From Aeromonas allosaccharophila (GTDB lineage: Bacteria > Pseudomonadota > Gammaproteobacteria > Enterobacterales > Aeromonadaceae): DNA of 64,000 bases. Where the stretch lies: positions 1 to 64,000 of the forward strand of contig NZ_CDBR01000095.1 in NCBI RefSeq assembly GCF_000819685.1, in the 5' to 3' direction. The notes beneath the pieces were generated by a model. It saw only the letters and a program-made list of their open reading frames with translations, made no database searches and was not told the origin of the DNA. This document shows, piece by piece, positions 1-8,092 of the stretch (its first letter is position 1; each line of letters begins with the position of its first letter). The position numbers were made by a program, and so were the translations under genes.

Positions 1-115
1 AGGCGGGCTGTTTCAACCACGCGTAGAAGCCACTTCGGTGAACCCCCAGGGTCTGGCACAGGGTAACGACACTGTACCGGTCGAGTCGGGAGGTTATGAA
101 CGCGTACCTTTCCTT
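1..115 (-). CDS. IS3-family transposase OrfB, N-terminal part (cut by window)
   Basis: In the frame -1 to orfA the sequence reads KERYAFITSRLDRY... followed by a LCQTLGVHRSGFYAWL stretch, the typical start of an IS3 OrfB (DDE recombinase) just before the rve integrase core. It overlaps the end of orfA and would be made as an OrfAB fusion by programmed -1 frameshifting; a GGAAAGG run lies in the overlap. The catalytic DDE residues are beyond the window edge, so activity cannot be judged. Confidence 0.75.
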
Positions 116-387
116 GACTCGCTGGCAAAGTACGCGGCGGCCTCCTTTAGGATGTTGCGCTCCTCGGTGACCAGGCGCAGTTCGGCTTTCAGGCGGCGTA
201 TCTCGGCTTGCAAGGCAGACTCTTCGAGCTGCTGGTCAGCAGGCTTGCCGTACTGCTTGAGCCAGGCATACAGACTGTGGCTGGATACCCCGAGGGCTCG
301 TGCAACGTTAACCACCGGCCGTCCGCGCTCGGTGATTTGTTTAACGGCTTCGATTTTGAATGTTTCTGGATAACGCTGACGGGTCAT
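94..387 (-). CDS. IS3-family transposase OrfA (HTH protein)
   Basis: This 97-aa protein begins MTRQRYPETFKIEAVKQI. It has a helix-turn-helix in its first half (GVSSHSLYAWLKQYG, about residues 34-48) followed by a leucine-zipper-like segment (EIRRLKAELRLVTEERNILK). Both are standard for IS3 OrfA proteins, which bind the IS ends and fuse to OrfB by frameshift. The ORF is intact and starts 63 bp inside the IS end. Its neighbour orfB begins within its last codons. No host function is expected. Confidence 0.9.
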   Translation of the reverse strand: MTRQRYPETFKIEAVKQITERGRPVVNVARALGVSSHSLYAWLKQYGKPADQQLEESALQAEIRRLKAELRLVTEERNILKEAAAYFASESRKGTRS

Positions 388-450
388 AACACCTCCAATA
401 GTTGCCTCATTTTAAGGCTGTGAGGTGTCTAAGGAACTGGGGGCGATCCA

Positions 451-529
451 CCTGCAGGGCAGCACGACGCTGGCGCAGGGTTAACTGGGGAAAGAGGGAC
501 AACAGGTGTTGAACGGCTGGGGGATCCAT
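451..529 (-). pseudogene. 5' fragment of an IS1595-like transposase gene, interrupted by the IS3 element
   Basis: Immediately outside the IS3 end the minus strand encodes MDPPAVQHLLSLFPQLTL and then RQRRAALQ, starting at ATG 529, before the frame is cut at 450. The pattern (LL...L..LT.RQR..L) resembles the start of IS1595/ISPna2-type zinc-ribbon transposases. The upstream 530-588 sequence, with GTTGAAAGGCC, may include that element's inverted repeat. The rest of the gene, if present, lies beyond the IS3 copy outside the window. The family assignment is from memory of N-terminal patterns and is uncertain. Confidence 0.5.
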
Positions 530-585
530 GATAGTAGACCATCAAGGTGATGGCCTACTTCAAGATTGGCCTTTCAACACAGCAC

Positions 586-618
586 TAAAAAAGCCCACGC
601 AACATGGTTGCATGGGCT
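586..618 (-). terminator. intrinsic terminator of tRNA-Ser
   Basis: On the minus strand AGCCCATGCAAC / GTTGCGTGGGCT forms a stem of about 11 bp (one mismatch) followed by TTTTTT. It lies about 10 bp after the CCA end of the tRNA. Confidence 0.85.
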
Positions 619-627
619 CGGTATGAA

Positions 628-715
628 TGGCGGAGGAGGTGGGATTTGAACCCACGGATGGTCGCCCATCGCCGGTTTTCAAGACCGGTGCATTCAGCCG
701 CTCTGCCACCCCTCC
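628..715 (-). tRNA. tRNA-Ser (anticodon UGA)
   Basis: The minus strand reads GGAGGGGTGGCAGAGCGG at the 5' end. It has an anticodon stem-loop with loop CTTGAAA (anticodon TGA), a long class-II variable arm, the T-loop GGGTTCAAATCCC, and an encoded CCA at 628-630. The length of 88 nt is normal for tRNA-Ser. It has its own promoter and terminator. Confidence 0.95.
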
Positions 716-730
716 GCAGCAGTGCGGCGA

Positions 731-758
731 ATATTACCATGCTGATCCGGCTTGTAAA
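731..758 (-). promoter_or_regulatory. promoter of tRNA-Ser
   Basis: On the minus strand TTTACA (758-753), a 16-bp spacer and TAATAT (736-731) precede a GC-rich discriminator (CGCCGC). That is the usual arrangement of a stringently controlled stable-RNA promoter. The -10 box ends about 15 bp before the tRNA 5' end. Confidence 0.7.
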
Positions 759-912
759 TCCCTGCTCGGTTCGATTGCTGGTTAATTGCGCGAAATGACA
801 TGAAAAAGTGGCAATCAGGGCACATCAAGCGCTTTTTTGGCCAGATAACTTGACTTGAAAACAGACTCAACCACTATAGTGCCCTCTATCATATCCTCTG
901 CAAGATAACGTT

Positions 913-1662
913 ATGACTATTAAAAATGCCCTGTTTTGCGCGCTGGCTGGCGTGACCCTGTTGGCTACGCCGGTACATGCGAGCGAGCTGACCAAAAGCG
1001 ATGTCGAGCAAATCGTTCGCGACTATCTGGTCAAGAATCCCGAGATCCTGGTCGAGATGTCCAATGCCCTGCGTGCCAAGCAGGAGAGTCAGCAGGCCGA
1101 GAGTGACAAGGCGCTGATCAAGGCTCACTCCAAGCAGCTTTATGCCAATCAGGATCCCGAGATGGGAAATCCGAAGGCATCGCTGACCATTGTGGAGTTT
1201 TTCGATTACAACTGCGGTTACTGCAAACGGGCCCATCCGCTGGTCAAGCAGTTGATGGCGGAAGATAAAGACATCCGTTACATTTACAAGCAGTTCCCCA
1301 TTCTGAGCGAATCCTCCTACTTCGCTGCCCGTGCTGCGCTGGCGGTTCAACTGGGCCAACCTGACAAGTATCAGGCGTTCCACGAAAAGCTCTATACCCA
1401 TCAGGGCCCGCTCTCTGATGAGGCTCAGGTCAAGCAGCTGGCGCTGGCGGCCGGTGTTGACTGGAGCAAGGTGGAAGCCAAGATCAAGGATGGCAGCATT
1501 GACCAGAACCTCGGTACCAACCGTGCGCTGGCTGAAGCGCTCGGTATTTCCGGTACCCCGGCCTTCATCATCGGTGATCAGATCCTGCGCGGTGCGCCCC
1601 GTGATCTGGCCAGCCTGAAGGGGTTTATCAAGGACGTGCGCGCCGGCAAGAGCATTCAATAA
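913..1662 (+). CDS. DsbA-family periplasmic thiol-disulfide oxidoreductase
   Basis: This 249-aa protein has a signal peptide (residues 1-23, cleavage near VHA-SE), a helical N-terminal segment with a DYLVKNPEIL motif, and a thioredoxin-like DsbA domain. The active site is CGYC (Cys101/Cys104), with the cis-Pro loop GTPAF near residue 213. The short helical N-terminus plus DsbA fold matches the Com1/ScsC/BdbD-like subgroup rather than classical DsbA. It probably oxidises or isomerises disulfides in secreted proteins. It is transcribed alone and ends in a terminator at 1707-1740. The substrate is not evident from context. Confidence 0.88.
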   Translation: MTIKNALFCALAGVTLLATPVHASELTKSDVEQIVRDYLVKNPEILVEMSNALRAKQESQQAESDKALIKAHSKQLYANQDPEMGNPKASLTIVEFFDYNCGYCKRAHPLVKQLMAEDKDIRYIYKQFPILSESSYFAARAALAVQLGQPDKYQAFHEKLYTHQGPLSDEAQVKQLALAAGVDWSKVEAKIKDGSIDQNLGTNRALAEALGISGTPAFIIGDQILRGAPRDLASLKGFIKDVRAGKSIQ

Positions 1663-1706
1663 GCGGTTGTTATGGTCAGGGGCTCAGTCCCTACGTCCAG
1701 ATACAG

Positions 1707-1740
1707 AAAGAGGGTCGGTATCGCTACCGCCCCTCTTTTT
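1707..1740 (+). terminator. intrinsic terminator after the DsbA-like gene
   Basis: AAAGAGGG...CCCCTCTTTTT forms a stem around a GTCGGTATCGCTACCG region that is itself self-complementary, followed by a T run. Confidence 0.75.
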
Positions 1741-1959
1741 CATTATGTCCCTTGGCACAGGTGGTCGTCGCGAAAGGACCATAACAACGTGCTCAGGACC
1801 CGGCCTGTTGGCCTCAGTAACAAGTATTAGCAGAGTCGTTCGACTTCCATCTGGAAAAGTTTCAACTCATCTTGGCTGGCTGCGAAGCTTGCTTAATTAC
1901 AGCCAAGACTTTTTCTGCGCCCTGCCTTAGAATCGCCGCCCGGTGCAGGAGAAACCCAT

Positions 1960-2862
1960 ATGTTAGTTGATATTTTGCGGATTATTTTTATAGCCGGTGG
2001 CCTGGCATTTGTCTTTATGCTGGTGCAGGCCTGCTGGCAGAAGAGGTGCAACGGCACGCTCGAATCTACTCCCTTCTGGCCAGTGGCGTTGATCGGTGGG
2101 GTTGCCAACTTCCTCGACACCCTGGGGGTGGGCAGTTTTGCGGTAAAGACCGCCTGCTACAAGCAGTTCAAGCTGATCGATGATCGAGTGCTGCCGGGCA
2201 CCCTCAATGGGCAGTGCGTGCTGCCGACCGTGACCCAGTCGCTGATCTTCATCGGCGCAGTAGCGGTGGAGCCGCTGACGCTGATCTGCATGATGACTGC
2301 CGCCGCAGCGGGCGCGGCTTGGGGCGCTCGCCATGTGGCCTCGTTTGATCGGCAGACCATCCGGCTGGTGATGGCCATCTCCCTGCTGGTCGTCGCCGGG
2401 TTGATCTTTGCCGGTCTGCTGGGCCTTTTCCCTGTAGGTGGCGATGCGATGGGGCTCGGTGGCTACAAGCTGGCGATCGCCCTGCTTGGCAACTTCATCT
2501 TCGGGGTACTGATGAATGTCGGTATCGGCCTGTTTGCCCCCTGCATGACGCTGGTCTATTTGCTGGGGATGAATCCGCTGGCAGCATTCCCCATCATGAT
2601 GGGCTCCACCGCCGTGCTTAGCGTCTTCTCTGCAGGCACCTTTATCCGCAAAGGGGCCTTCGATGCCAAGGCGGTGCTGGCGGTGGCCATCTTCGGTCCC
2701 ATCGGTGTGGTGCTGGCCGCCATGCTGGTCAAGTCCATGGATATGGAGATGTTGAAGTGGCTGGTTGCCTTTATCGTCATCTATACCTCCTGGACCATGT
2801 ACGCCTCCTGGCGGGCGGCGCGTCGCTCCCCTGTGCAACTGGCGGTGGAGCGCGCAGGCTAG
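1960..2862 (+). CDS. TauE/SafE (TSUP) family membrane permease
   Basis: This 300-aa polytopic protein has about eight hydrophobic segments in two repeats. The conserved small-residue patches GGVANFLDTLGVGSFAV (about 47-63) and GIGLFAPCMTLVYLLGM (about 188-204) are typical of TSUP transporters, which export sulfite, sulfoacetate or related anions. A strong AGGAG lies 8 bp before the ATG. Its last 86 bp overlap the end of the convergent membrane-protein gene. The substrate cannot be told from sequence; no sulfur-oxidation genes are adjacent. Confidence 0.82.
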   Translation: MLVDILRIIFIAGGLAFVFMLVQACWQKRCNGTLESTPFWPVALIGGVANFLDTLGVGSFAVKTACYKQFKLIDDRVLPGTLNGQCVLPTVTQSLIFIGAVAVEPLTLICMMTAAAAGAAWGARHVASFDRQTIRLVMAISLLVVAGLIFAGLLGLFPVGGDAMGLGGYKLAIALLGNFIFGVLMNVGIGLFAPCMTLVYLLGMNPLAAFPIMMGSTAVLSVFSAGTFIRKGAFDAKAVLAVAIFGPIGVVLAAMLVKSMDMEMLKWLVAFIVIYTSWTMYASWRAARRSPVQLAVERAG

Positions 2863-3592
2863 CCTGTACCAGTGCCGCTTCGGCCTTGGCCCCCAGAAAG
2901 ACATAGAGGCCAAGCGCCAGCAGCAACCCCACCGCACACGCCATCACCCCTACCGCAGGCCAGAGCAGCTCGCTCTGGCCAAGCGACCCCTTGAACAGCA
3001 GCAACAGCCCCTCGATGGAGACCGCGATCAGAATTGCGGCGATAAAGCGGGTGATGGTGCGGCGAATGGCGCTGTGGCGGAAGATATCCTTATGCAGCAG
3101 TACCTCCTCTTCCAGAATGGTCTTGCCCAGATCGAACACCGCCAGTGCCAGGGTCAGGAAGATGATGGCACTAAAGGCGCCGAGCCGGTTCTGCTGCTCG
3201 CCGCACAACAGCTGGTAGAGCTGCTCCAGCCCGTGCCAGATCAGGGTGGCGACGATGAGAAACAGCGCCATGCTGAGCACCACATAGACGGCCTTGAACC
3301 AGGGCATGGCGCGGCGGCGATCCCTGTCCCCCATCAACCAGCCAATCAGCTGATTCAGACAGACGGTGATCTCCCGTCCCTGCCCCTGCACGATAAGATG
3401 CAGCCGGTTATGGGCCGCCGGTGCCGCAGGCTGGATGCACACAGGCCCCTGATAGTGGTCAATGCTGACAACAAAGGGATACCGCTTGAGCGAGGCAAGG
3501 GGGGCGCTGAGCAGCCCCTGCAGTAGCGGGGTCAGCTCTTCCTGATACTCCTGATAGCGCCGCAGCACATCGATGGGGCTCATCTCTGCCAT
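2777..3592 (-). CDS. uncharacterised inner-membrane protein (PsiE-like layout)
   Basis: I chose the ATG at 3592 (MAEMSPIDVL) because GAGG stands 6 bp upstream; a frame extension to 3778 lacks a ribosome site and has low-complexity N-terminal residues. The protein is about 271 aa. It has a soluble N-terminal third and then four hydrophobic segments (roughly residues 110-130, 150-170, 200-220 and 225-245), with a charged loop containing HKDIFRHSAIRRTITRF. This layout recalls PsiE-like and general-glycosylation-type small membrane proteins, but I cannot name it. The C-terminal basic tail overlaps the TSUP gene tail-to-tail. Confidence 0.7.
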   Translation of the reverse strand: MAEMSPIDVLRRYQEYQEELTPLLQGLLSAPLASLKRYPFVVSIDHYQGPVCIQPAAPAAHNRLHLIVQGQGREITVCLNQLIGWLMGDRDRRRAMPWFKAVYVVLSMALFLIVATLIWHGLEQLYQLLCGEQQNRLGAFSAIIFLTLALAVFDLGKTILEEEVLLHKDIFRHSAIRRTITRFIAAILIAVSIEGLLLLFKGSLGQSELLWPAVGVMACAVGLLLALGLYVFLGAKAEAALVQASLRAPPPVAQGSDAPPARRRTWSRRYR

Positions 3593-3765
3593 ATGGACCT
3601 CGGTGACGTGGGCTCTGTTGCGGATGTGCAAATAGTGGGCCTGCTTTATGACAGGGATGGCGGGGCAAGTTGCACCAGAGGATGACAAAACGACGGATGA
3701 CGAGGGGGGAATGCACCAGAAATGGGCGTATTGCTGTTCTGTGTGGTAATGGCGGCACTGCAATA

Positions 3766-3791
3766 GAAAAGGGCCCATGACGGGCCCTTTG
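3766..3791 (-). terminator. hemL terminator
   Basis: AAAGGGCCC / GGGCCCTTT form a 9-bp stem with a 5-nt loop just after the hemL stop codon. On the minus strand TTTTC follows. Confidence 0.75.
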
Positions 3792-3808
3792 CGACAACCG
3801 GCGGCGAT

Positions 3809-5095
3809 TTAGCCAGCCAGCTTGGCGAAGCTGCGCTCGGCGGCAGCCAGGGTGTGTTCAATTTCCTTGTCACCGTGAGCCAGTGACAGGAAGCCCGCCT
3901 CGTAGGCACTCGGCGCCAGATAGACGCCCTCTTCCAGCATCAGGTGGTAGAAGCGCTTGAAGCGTTCCATGTCGCAGCGGGTGACCTGCTCGTAGCGGGT
4001 GATCTCGGGTTCGTCGGTGAAGAAGAAGCCGAACATGCCGCCCACATAGTTGATGGCGAGCGGAATGCCATGCTTGGCCGCGGCCGCTTTCAGCCCTTCT
4101 GCAACCCGGGCAGTCTTGGCGCTCAGCTGCTCATAGAGGCCCGGCTCCAGCAGCAGATCCAGCATGGTGAGGCCGGCCGCCATGGCCACCGGGTTGCCGG
4201 AGAGAGTGCCGGCCTGATAGACGGGGCCAGTCGGAGCAATGTATTGCATCACCTTCTTCTTGCCGCCGAAGGCACCGACCGGCATGCCGGCACCGATGAT
4301 CTTGCCGAGGGTGGTGAGATCCGGGTCGATGTTGTAGTGACCCTGAGCGCCGCGCAGGGAGACGCGGAAACCGGTCATCACCTCGTCCAAGATCAGCAGG
4401 GCGCCGAACTCGTCACAGATGGTGCGCAGTCCTTCCAGGAAGCCCGGCACTGGCGGGATACAGTTCATGTTGCCAGCGACCGGCTCGACGATGATGCAGG
4501 CAATCTCGCTGCCGTACTGGGTGAAGGCTTCACGTACCGACTCCAAGTCGTTGAAGACGCAGGTCAGGGTGTGCTTGGCGAAATCGGCCGGTACGCCCGG
4601 GCTGTTGGGCTGACCCAAGGTCAGGGCGCCGGAACCGGCTTTGACCAGCAGGGAGTCGGCGTGGCCGTGGTAGCAGCCCTCGAATTTGACGATCTTGTCG
4701 CGGCCGGTATAGCCGCGGGCCAGCCGGATGGCGCTCATGGTCGCTTCGGTGCCGGAGTTGACCATCCGCACCTGCTCCATGGAGGGGACGATTTGGCGGA
4801 CTTTCTCGGCCATCAGCACTTCGATCTCGGTCGGCGCGCCGTAGCTCAGCCCCTTCTCTACCGCCTTGATGACGGCAGCCTTGATGGCCGGGTGGTTGTG
4901 ACCCAGCAGCATGGGGCCCCAGGAGCCGATGTAATCCACGTAGGCCTGACCATCCACATCATAGAGATAGGCGCCATCGGCGTGATCGATGAAGCGGGGC
5001 GTGCCGCCGACCCCATTGAAGGCGCGGACCGGTGAGTTGACGCCACCCGGAATGGTCTGGCGGGCCTGTTCAAACAGCTGATCTGATTTTGACAT
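3809..5095 (-). CDS. hemL: glutamate-1-semialdehyde 2,1-aminomutase
   Basis: This 428-aa PLP enzyme converts glutamate-1-semialdehyde to 5-aminolevulinate in the C5 route to haem. The length equals the family norm. The PLP lysine is Lys265 in [23 protein letters not shown] (236-244) carries the cofactor-binding Asp, and NSGTEA (113-118) and the YHGH motif (142-145) are intact. It is transcribed alone with a terminator at 3766-3791. It is cytosolic and dimeric by family knowledge. Confidence 0.98.
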   Translation of the reverse strand: MSKSDQLFEQARQTIPGGVNSPVRAFNGVGGTPRFIDHADGAYLYDVDGQAYVDYIGSWGPMLLGHNHPAIKAAVIKAVEKGLSYGAPTEIEVLMAEKVRQIVPSMEQVRMVNSGTEATMSAIRLARGYTGRDKIVKFEGCYHGHADSLLVKAGSGALTLGQPNSPGVPADFAKHTLTCVFNDLESVREAFTQYGSEIACIIVEPVAGNMNCIPPVPGFLEGLRTICDEFGALLILDEVMTGFRVSLRGAQGHYNIDPDLTTLGKIIGAGMPVGAFGGKKKVMQYIAPTGPVYQAGTLSGNPVAMAAGLTMLDLLLEPGLYEQLSAKTARVAEGLKAAAAKHGIPLAINYVGGMFGFFFTDEPEITRYEQVTRCDMERFKRFYHLMLEEGVYLAPSAYEAGFLSLAHGDKEIEHTLAAAERSFAKLAG

Positions 5096-5312
5096 GGATC
5101 ATCCTTAATGGGATTTTGGGCGTCACACAAGGGATTGCAGCCGATTGAGACTCGGCAGGCCGGGGCATGAGGAGTATGCTTTGCGCTCTCGCCACCCGGA
5201 CTCTCGGTCTGCTCCCGTGACAAAAATTTAACGGGCCGACTATAGCAGAAAGCCCCAGCCCTGGGCAGCCGAGCAACGTGCCGGGTGATCCTGATCTCAG
5301 CTAGCTGACGAT

Positions 5313-6728
5313 ATGGTTTTTCCAGGTTGGTGTAACAAGATGGCGCAACAAGCTCTCTCCTCTGAACCCGAAACCTCTTCGCGGGGGCCGCTTTCCCGCA
5401 TTATCCGGCAAGACAAGATGCCCTTGTTGGTGCTACTGCTGGCAGCGCTGGTCGGCACCCTGGCCGGGCTGGTGTGCGGCCTGTTCGAATCGGGTGTCCA
5501 CTGGCTGGCAGAACAACGCATCGCCTTGCTGGCCGATCGTCCCTGGTGGCAGCTCGGTCTGCTCGGCTTTGGCTTCAGCGCCTTGTTGGGATTTGTCGGT
5601 TACTTCCTCACCCATACCTTTGCCCCGGAAGCGGGGGGCTCCGGCATTCCCGAGATCGAGGGGGCGATGGACGATCTGCGCCCGGTACGGTGGTGGCGGG
5701 TGTTGCCGGTCAAGTTCTTCGGCGGCATCTGCACCCTGAGTTCCGGCATGGTGCTGGGGCGGGAGGGGCCCTCGGTACAGATCGGCGGCAACCTCGGCAA
5801 GATGGTGGCGGATATATTCCGGCTACCCAAGGAGCATGGCCACGCCCTGCTGGCGGCTGGTGCGGCGGGCGGTCTGGCGGCCGCCTTCAATGCGCCGCTG
5901 GCAGGGATCCTGTTCGTGATGGAGGAGATGCGGCCGCAGTTTCGCTACTCCTTTCTGGCCATCAAGGCGGTGGGGATCTCCGCCATCATGGCGACCCTGA
6001 TGTTGCAGAACATGAAAGGTCAGGGGGCGGTGATCACCCTGCCCCATTATGATGCGCCAGCCCTAAAGGCACTCTGGCTGTTCCTCTTTATGGGGGCCAC
6101 CTTCGGGGTGCTCGGTTTTGTCTTCAACAAGTTGGTGCTGGCCTGTCAGGATGGCTATCTGGCGCTGCATCAGAACAAGCGCCACCGTTTTGTAGCCATC
6201 GGCATGCTGGTCGCCGGAATGTTTGGTGTGCTGTCGCTGTTCGCCCCCTCGGTGACAGGCGGCGGCACCGAGCTTATTCCCCATTTGATGGGGGGCGAGT
6301 ATGCGATGGCGACCCTGTTCCTCATCTTCTCGGTGCGGCTGGTCGCGACCCTTATCTGCTTCTGCTCCGGTGCGCCGGGCGGGGTGTTTGCGCCGACTTT
6401 GGCGCTGGGCACCCTGTTTGGCGTTGTGTTCGGCCATCTGTTTCATGCGGCGTTTCCCGAGCTGGGTATCGAGCCCGGCGCCTTTGCCATCGCAGGGATG
6501 GGGGCGCTGTTTGCTGCCACAGTGCGTGCCCCCATCACCGGTATCGTGTTGGTCACCGAGATGACTGACAACTATCAGCTGATCCTGCCGATGATGATCA
6601 CCACGGTCGGGGCAACCCTGGTTGCCCAGTGGCTGGGTGGCCGACCTATCTATTCCCAGATCCTGGAGCGAACTTTACGGCTCGCCGCGCGTCAAAAGCG
6701 GGGTGATGGCAGCGCCACGGCCAGTTAA
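5313..6728 (+). CDS. clcA: ClC-type H+/Cl- exchange transporter
   Basis: This 471-aa CLC family protein has the three selectivity signatures: GSGIPEIEG (109-117), GREGPSVQIG (149-158, gating Glu151) and GAPGGVFAP. It also has the internal proton glutamate in the FVMEEMRPQFRYS segment (about Glu205) and a MTDNYQLILP tyrosine motif. Both glutamates are present, so it should be a 2:1 exchanger rather than a channel. Such proteins aid extreme-acid survival. The start could also be ATG 5340; neither site has a strong ribosome-binding sequence. It is divergent from hemL. Confidence 0.93.
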   Translation: MVFPGWCNKMAQQALSSEPETSSRGPLSRIIRQDKMPLLVLLLAALVGTLAGLVCGLFESGVHWLAEQRIALLADRPWWQLGLLGFGFSALLGFVGYFLTHTFAPEAGGSGIPEIEGAMDDLRPVRWWRVLPVKFFGGICTLSSGMVLGREGPSVQIGGNLGKMVADIFRLPKEHGHALLAAGAAGGLAAAFNAPLAGILFVMEEMRPQFRYSFLAIKAVGISAIMATLMLQNMKGQGAVITLPHYDAPALKALWLFLFMGATFGVLGFVFNKLVLACQDGYLALHQNKRHRFVAIGMLVAGMFGVLSLFAPSVTGGGTELIPHLMGGEYAMATLFLIFSVRLVATLICFCSGAPGGVFAPTLALGTLFGVVFGHLFHAAFPELGIEPGAFAIAGMGALFAATVRAPITGIVLVTEMTDNYQLILPMMITTVGATLVAQWLGGRPIYSQILERTLRLAARQKRGDGSATAS

Positions 6729-6819
6729 TTTTTCCCTTTATCGCCTTTGGCTCCGGTCCGGGCGGTATAGTGAAGGGAGAGGCGCTGCCGTAAATGGCGT
6801 GATAACGGGATGAGGGGCT

Positions 6820-7515
6820 ATGTCCAATCTATTGAAGTTATTGGTCGTGTTAGCCGTTGGCGGGCTCATCGGTTACTTTGCCGGTAACCGTCAGGAGCTG
6901 GCCCAGAGCAGTCTGTTGGTGGTGCAGCAGGAGACGCTGGATCGCCAGGGCAAGGCCATCGGCCAACTCAAGACCGAGCTGGGGGTGAAAGATACCCAGC
7001 TGGCGACCCAGCGGGCAGCCTTCGAACAATTGCAGACCACCTTGAAGAGTCAGGAGGCGCAGGTGCAGGAGCTCAAGCGCCAGTTGGCCTTTTTCGAGCG
7101 GATCATGCGCCCCACCGGCGAACAGGTGGGGGTGGTGATCGACAACCTGACCCTGCAGGAGACCAGCATTCCCGGTCGTTACCACTACCGTCTTGCCCTG
7201 ACTCAGCCCGCCAAGAAGCGGGAGCTGTTTCGTGGTCAGGTGCAGATCCGGGTCGAGGGGAGTCTGGCCGACAAGCCGAAGACGCTGACCGGTCGCGATC
7301 TCGGGATGAAGGTGAGCGAGTGGCGCTATGCCCTGCGTTATTTCCAGCTGCTGGAAGGGAACTGGCAGTTGCCGGAAGGCTTTGTGCCGGATCGGATCCG
7401 TGTCACCATCAACAAGGACGGCAGGCAGCCGGCACAAGAGCTGCTGGTTGAATGGGGCGAGGTGATCAAGCCGCTGGTCGCCGCGCCGCCTGCTCCGGTT
7501 CCCGCTGCCGGTTAA
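6820..7515 (+). CDS. coiled-coil membrane-anchored protein, DUF6776-like
   Basis: This 231-aa protein has one N-terminal membrane segment (residues 3-22), a coiled coil (about 30-90, rich in Q, E and L), the motif LAFFERIMRP, and a beta-rich C-terminal domain ending in a Pro/Ala tail. This layout fits the DUF6776 proteins common in gammaproteobacteria, whose role is unknown. GAGGGGCT precedes the ATG. It lies just upstream of erpA on the same strand with an 87-bp gap. No catalytic motif is visible. Confidence 0.75.
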   Translation: MSNLLKLLVVLAVGGLIGYFAGNRQELAQSSLLVVQQETLDRQGKAIGQLKTELGVKDTQLATQRAAFEQLQTTLKSQEAQVQELKRQLAFFERIMRPTGEQVGVVIDNLTLQETSIPGRYHYRLALTQPAKKRELFRGQVQIRVEGSLADKPKTLTGRDLGMKVSEWRYALRYFQLLEGNWQLPEGFVPDRIRVTINKDGRQPAQELLVEWGEVIKPLVAAPPAPVPAAG

Positions 7516-7602
7516 ACGTGGTGAATACTTGAACTGAATGGTCGGGTATTGGATAATTTCGCGGTTTCCATGTTTGTGGATCTAATGGTTGTGAGGTCAG
7601 TA

Positions 7603-7953
7603 ATGAGTGCAGTAGCAGAAGCCCCGCTGCCCATCCAGATGACGGATGCGGCGGCCAACAAGGTGAAGAACCTGATCACCGAGGAAGAGAATCCCGAGCT
7701 GAAGCTGCGGGTGTACATCACGGGTGGGGGCTGCTCCGGTTTCCAGTATGGCTTTACCTTTGATGAGAAGATCAACGACGGGGACACCGTGGTCGAGAAG
7801 AACGGCGTCACCATGGTGATCGATCCCATGAGCCTGCAATATCTGGTAGGCGGCAGTGTGGATTACACCGAGGGTCTGGAAGGTTCACGCTTCACCGTGA
7901 CCAACCCCAATGCCACCACGACCTGTGGCTGTGGCTCCAGCTTCTCCATCTGA
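7603..7953 (+). CDS. erpA: iron-sulfur cluster insertion protein ErpA
   Basis: This 116-aa A-type carrier has the three invariant cysteines Cys44, Cys108 and Cys110 (GGGCSGFQY and CGCGSSF). The MSAVAE... start at 7603 gives the normal ErpA length; the frame is open back to 7549 but those codons are not family-like. ErpA delivers Fe-S clusters to targets such as IspG and respiratory enzymes. It is a single-gene unit closed by a terminator at 7979-8007. Confidence 0.97.
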   Translation: MSAVAEAPLPIQMTDAAANKVKNLITEEENPELKLRVYITGGGCSGFQYGFTFDEKINDGDTVVEKNGVTMVIDPMSLQYLVGGSVDYTEGLEGSRFTVTNPNATTTCGCGSSFSI

Positions 7954-7978
7954 TCGGCGTTATCGGTCTGATGAAACG

Positions 7979-8007
7979 GCTCTCGGCGACGAGGGCTGTT
8001 TTTGTTT
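7979..8007 (+). terminator. erpA terminator
   Basis: GCTCTCG, loop GCGA and CGAGGGC (one G-T pair) are followed by TGTTTTTGTTT. Confidence 0.8.
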
Positions 8008-8047
8008 GTGGTGATCAGTGAACGCCATCAAACAGCATTTCTCTAAA

Positions 8048-8080
8048 ACAACAAAGGCGCCGTGATGGCGCCTTTGTTGT
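8048..8080 (-). terminator. terminator of the NhaC gene (bidirectional)
   Basis: A 14-bp perfect stem, ACAACAAAGGCGCC / GGCGCCTTTGTTGT, with loop GTGAT lies between the convergent erpA and antiporter genes. Confidence 0.85.
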
Positions 8081-8092
8081 TTGCAGGATGGC

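Larger units (their letters stand above)
1..450 (-). mobile_element. IS3-family insertion sequence, OrfA-proximal end
   Basis: The element runs off the left window edge. Read on the minus strand it starts TGGATCGCCCCCAGTTCC at 450, then a short leader, orfA (387-94) and the start of orfB in the -1 frame. A TG...CA terminus and overlapping orfA/orfB are the normal IS3-family layout. The right edge at 450 abuts the interior of another transposase gene, so this copy landed in an older element. The other end and any target duplication lie outside the window. Confidence 0.85.

Noticed and set aside
3646-3909. Short minus-strand frame across the hemL terminator
   Set aside because: It crosses the terminator and the end of hemL in another frame without a start signal.
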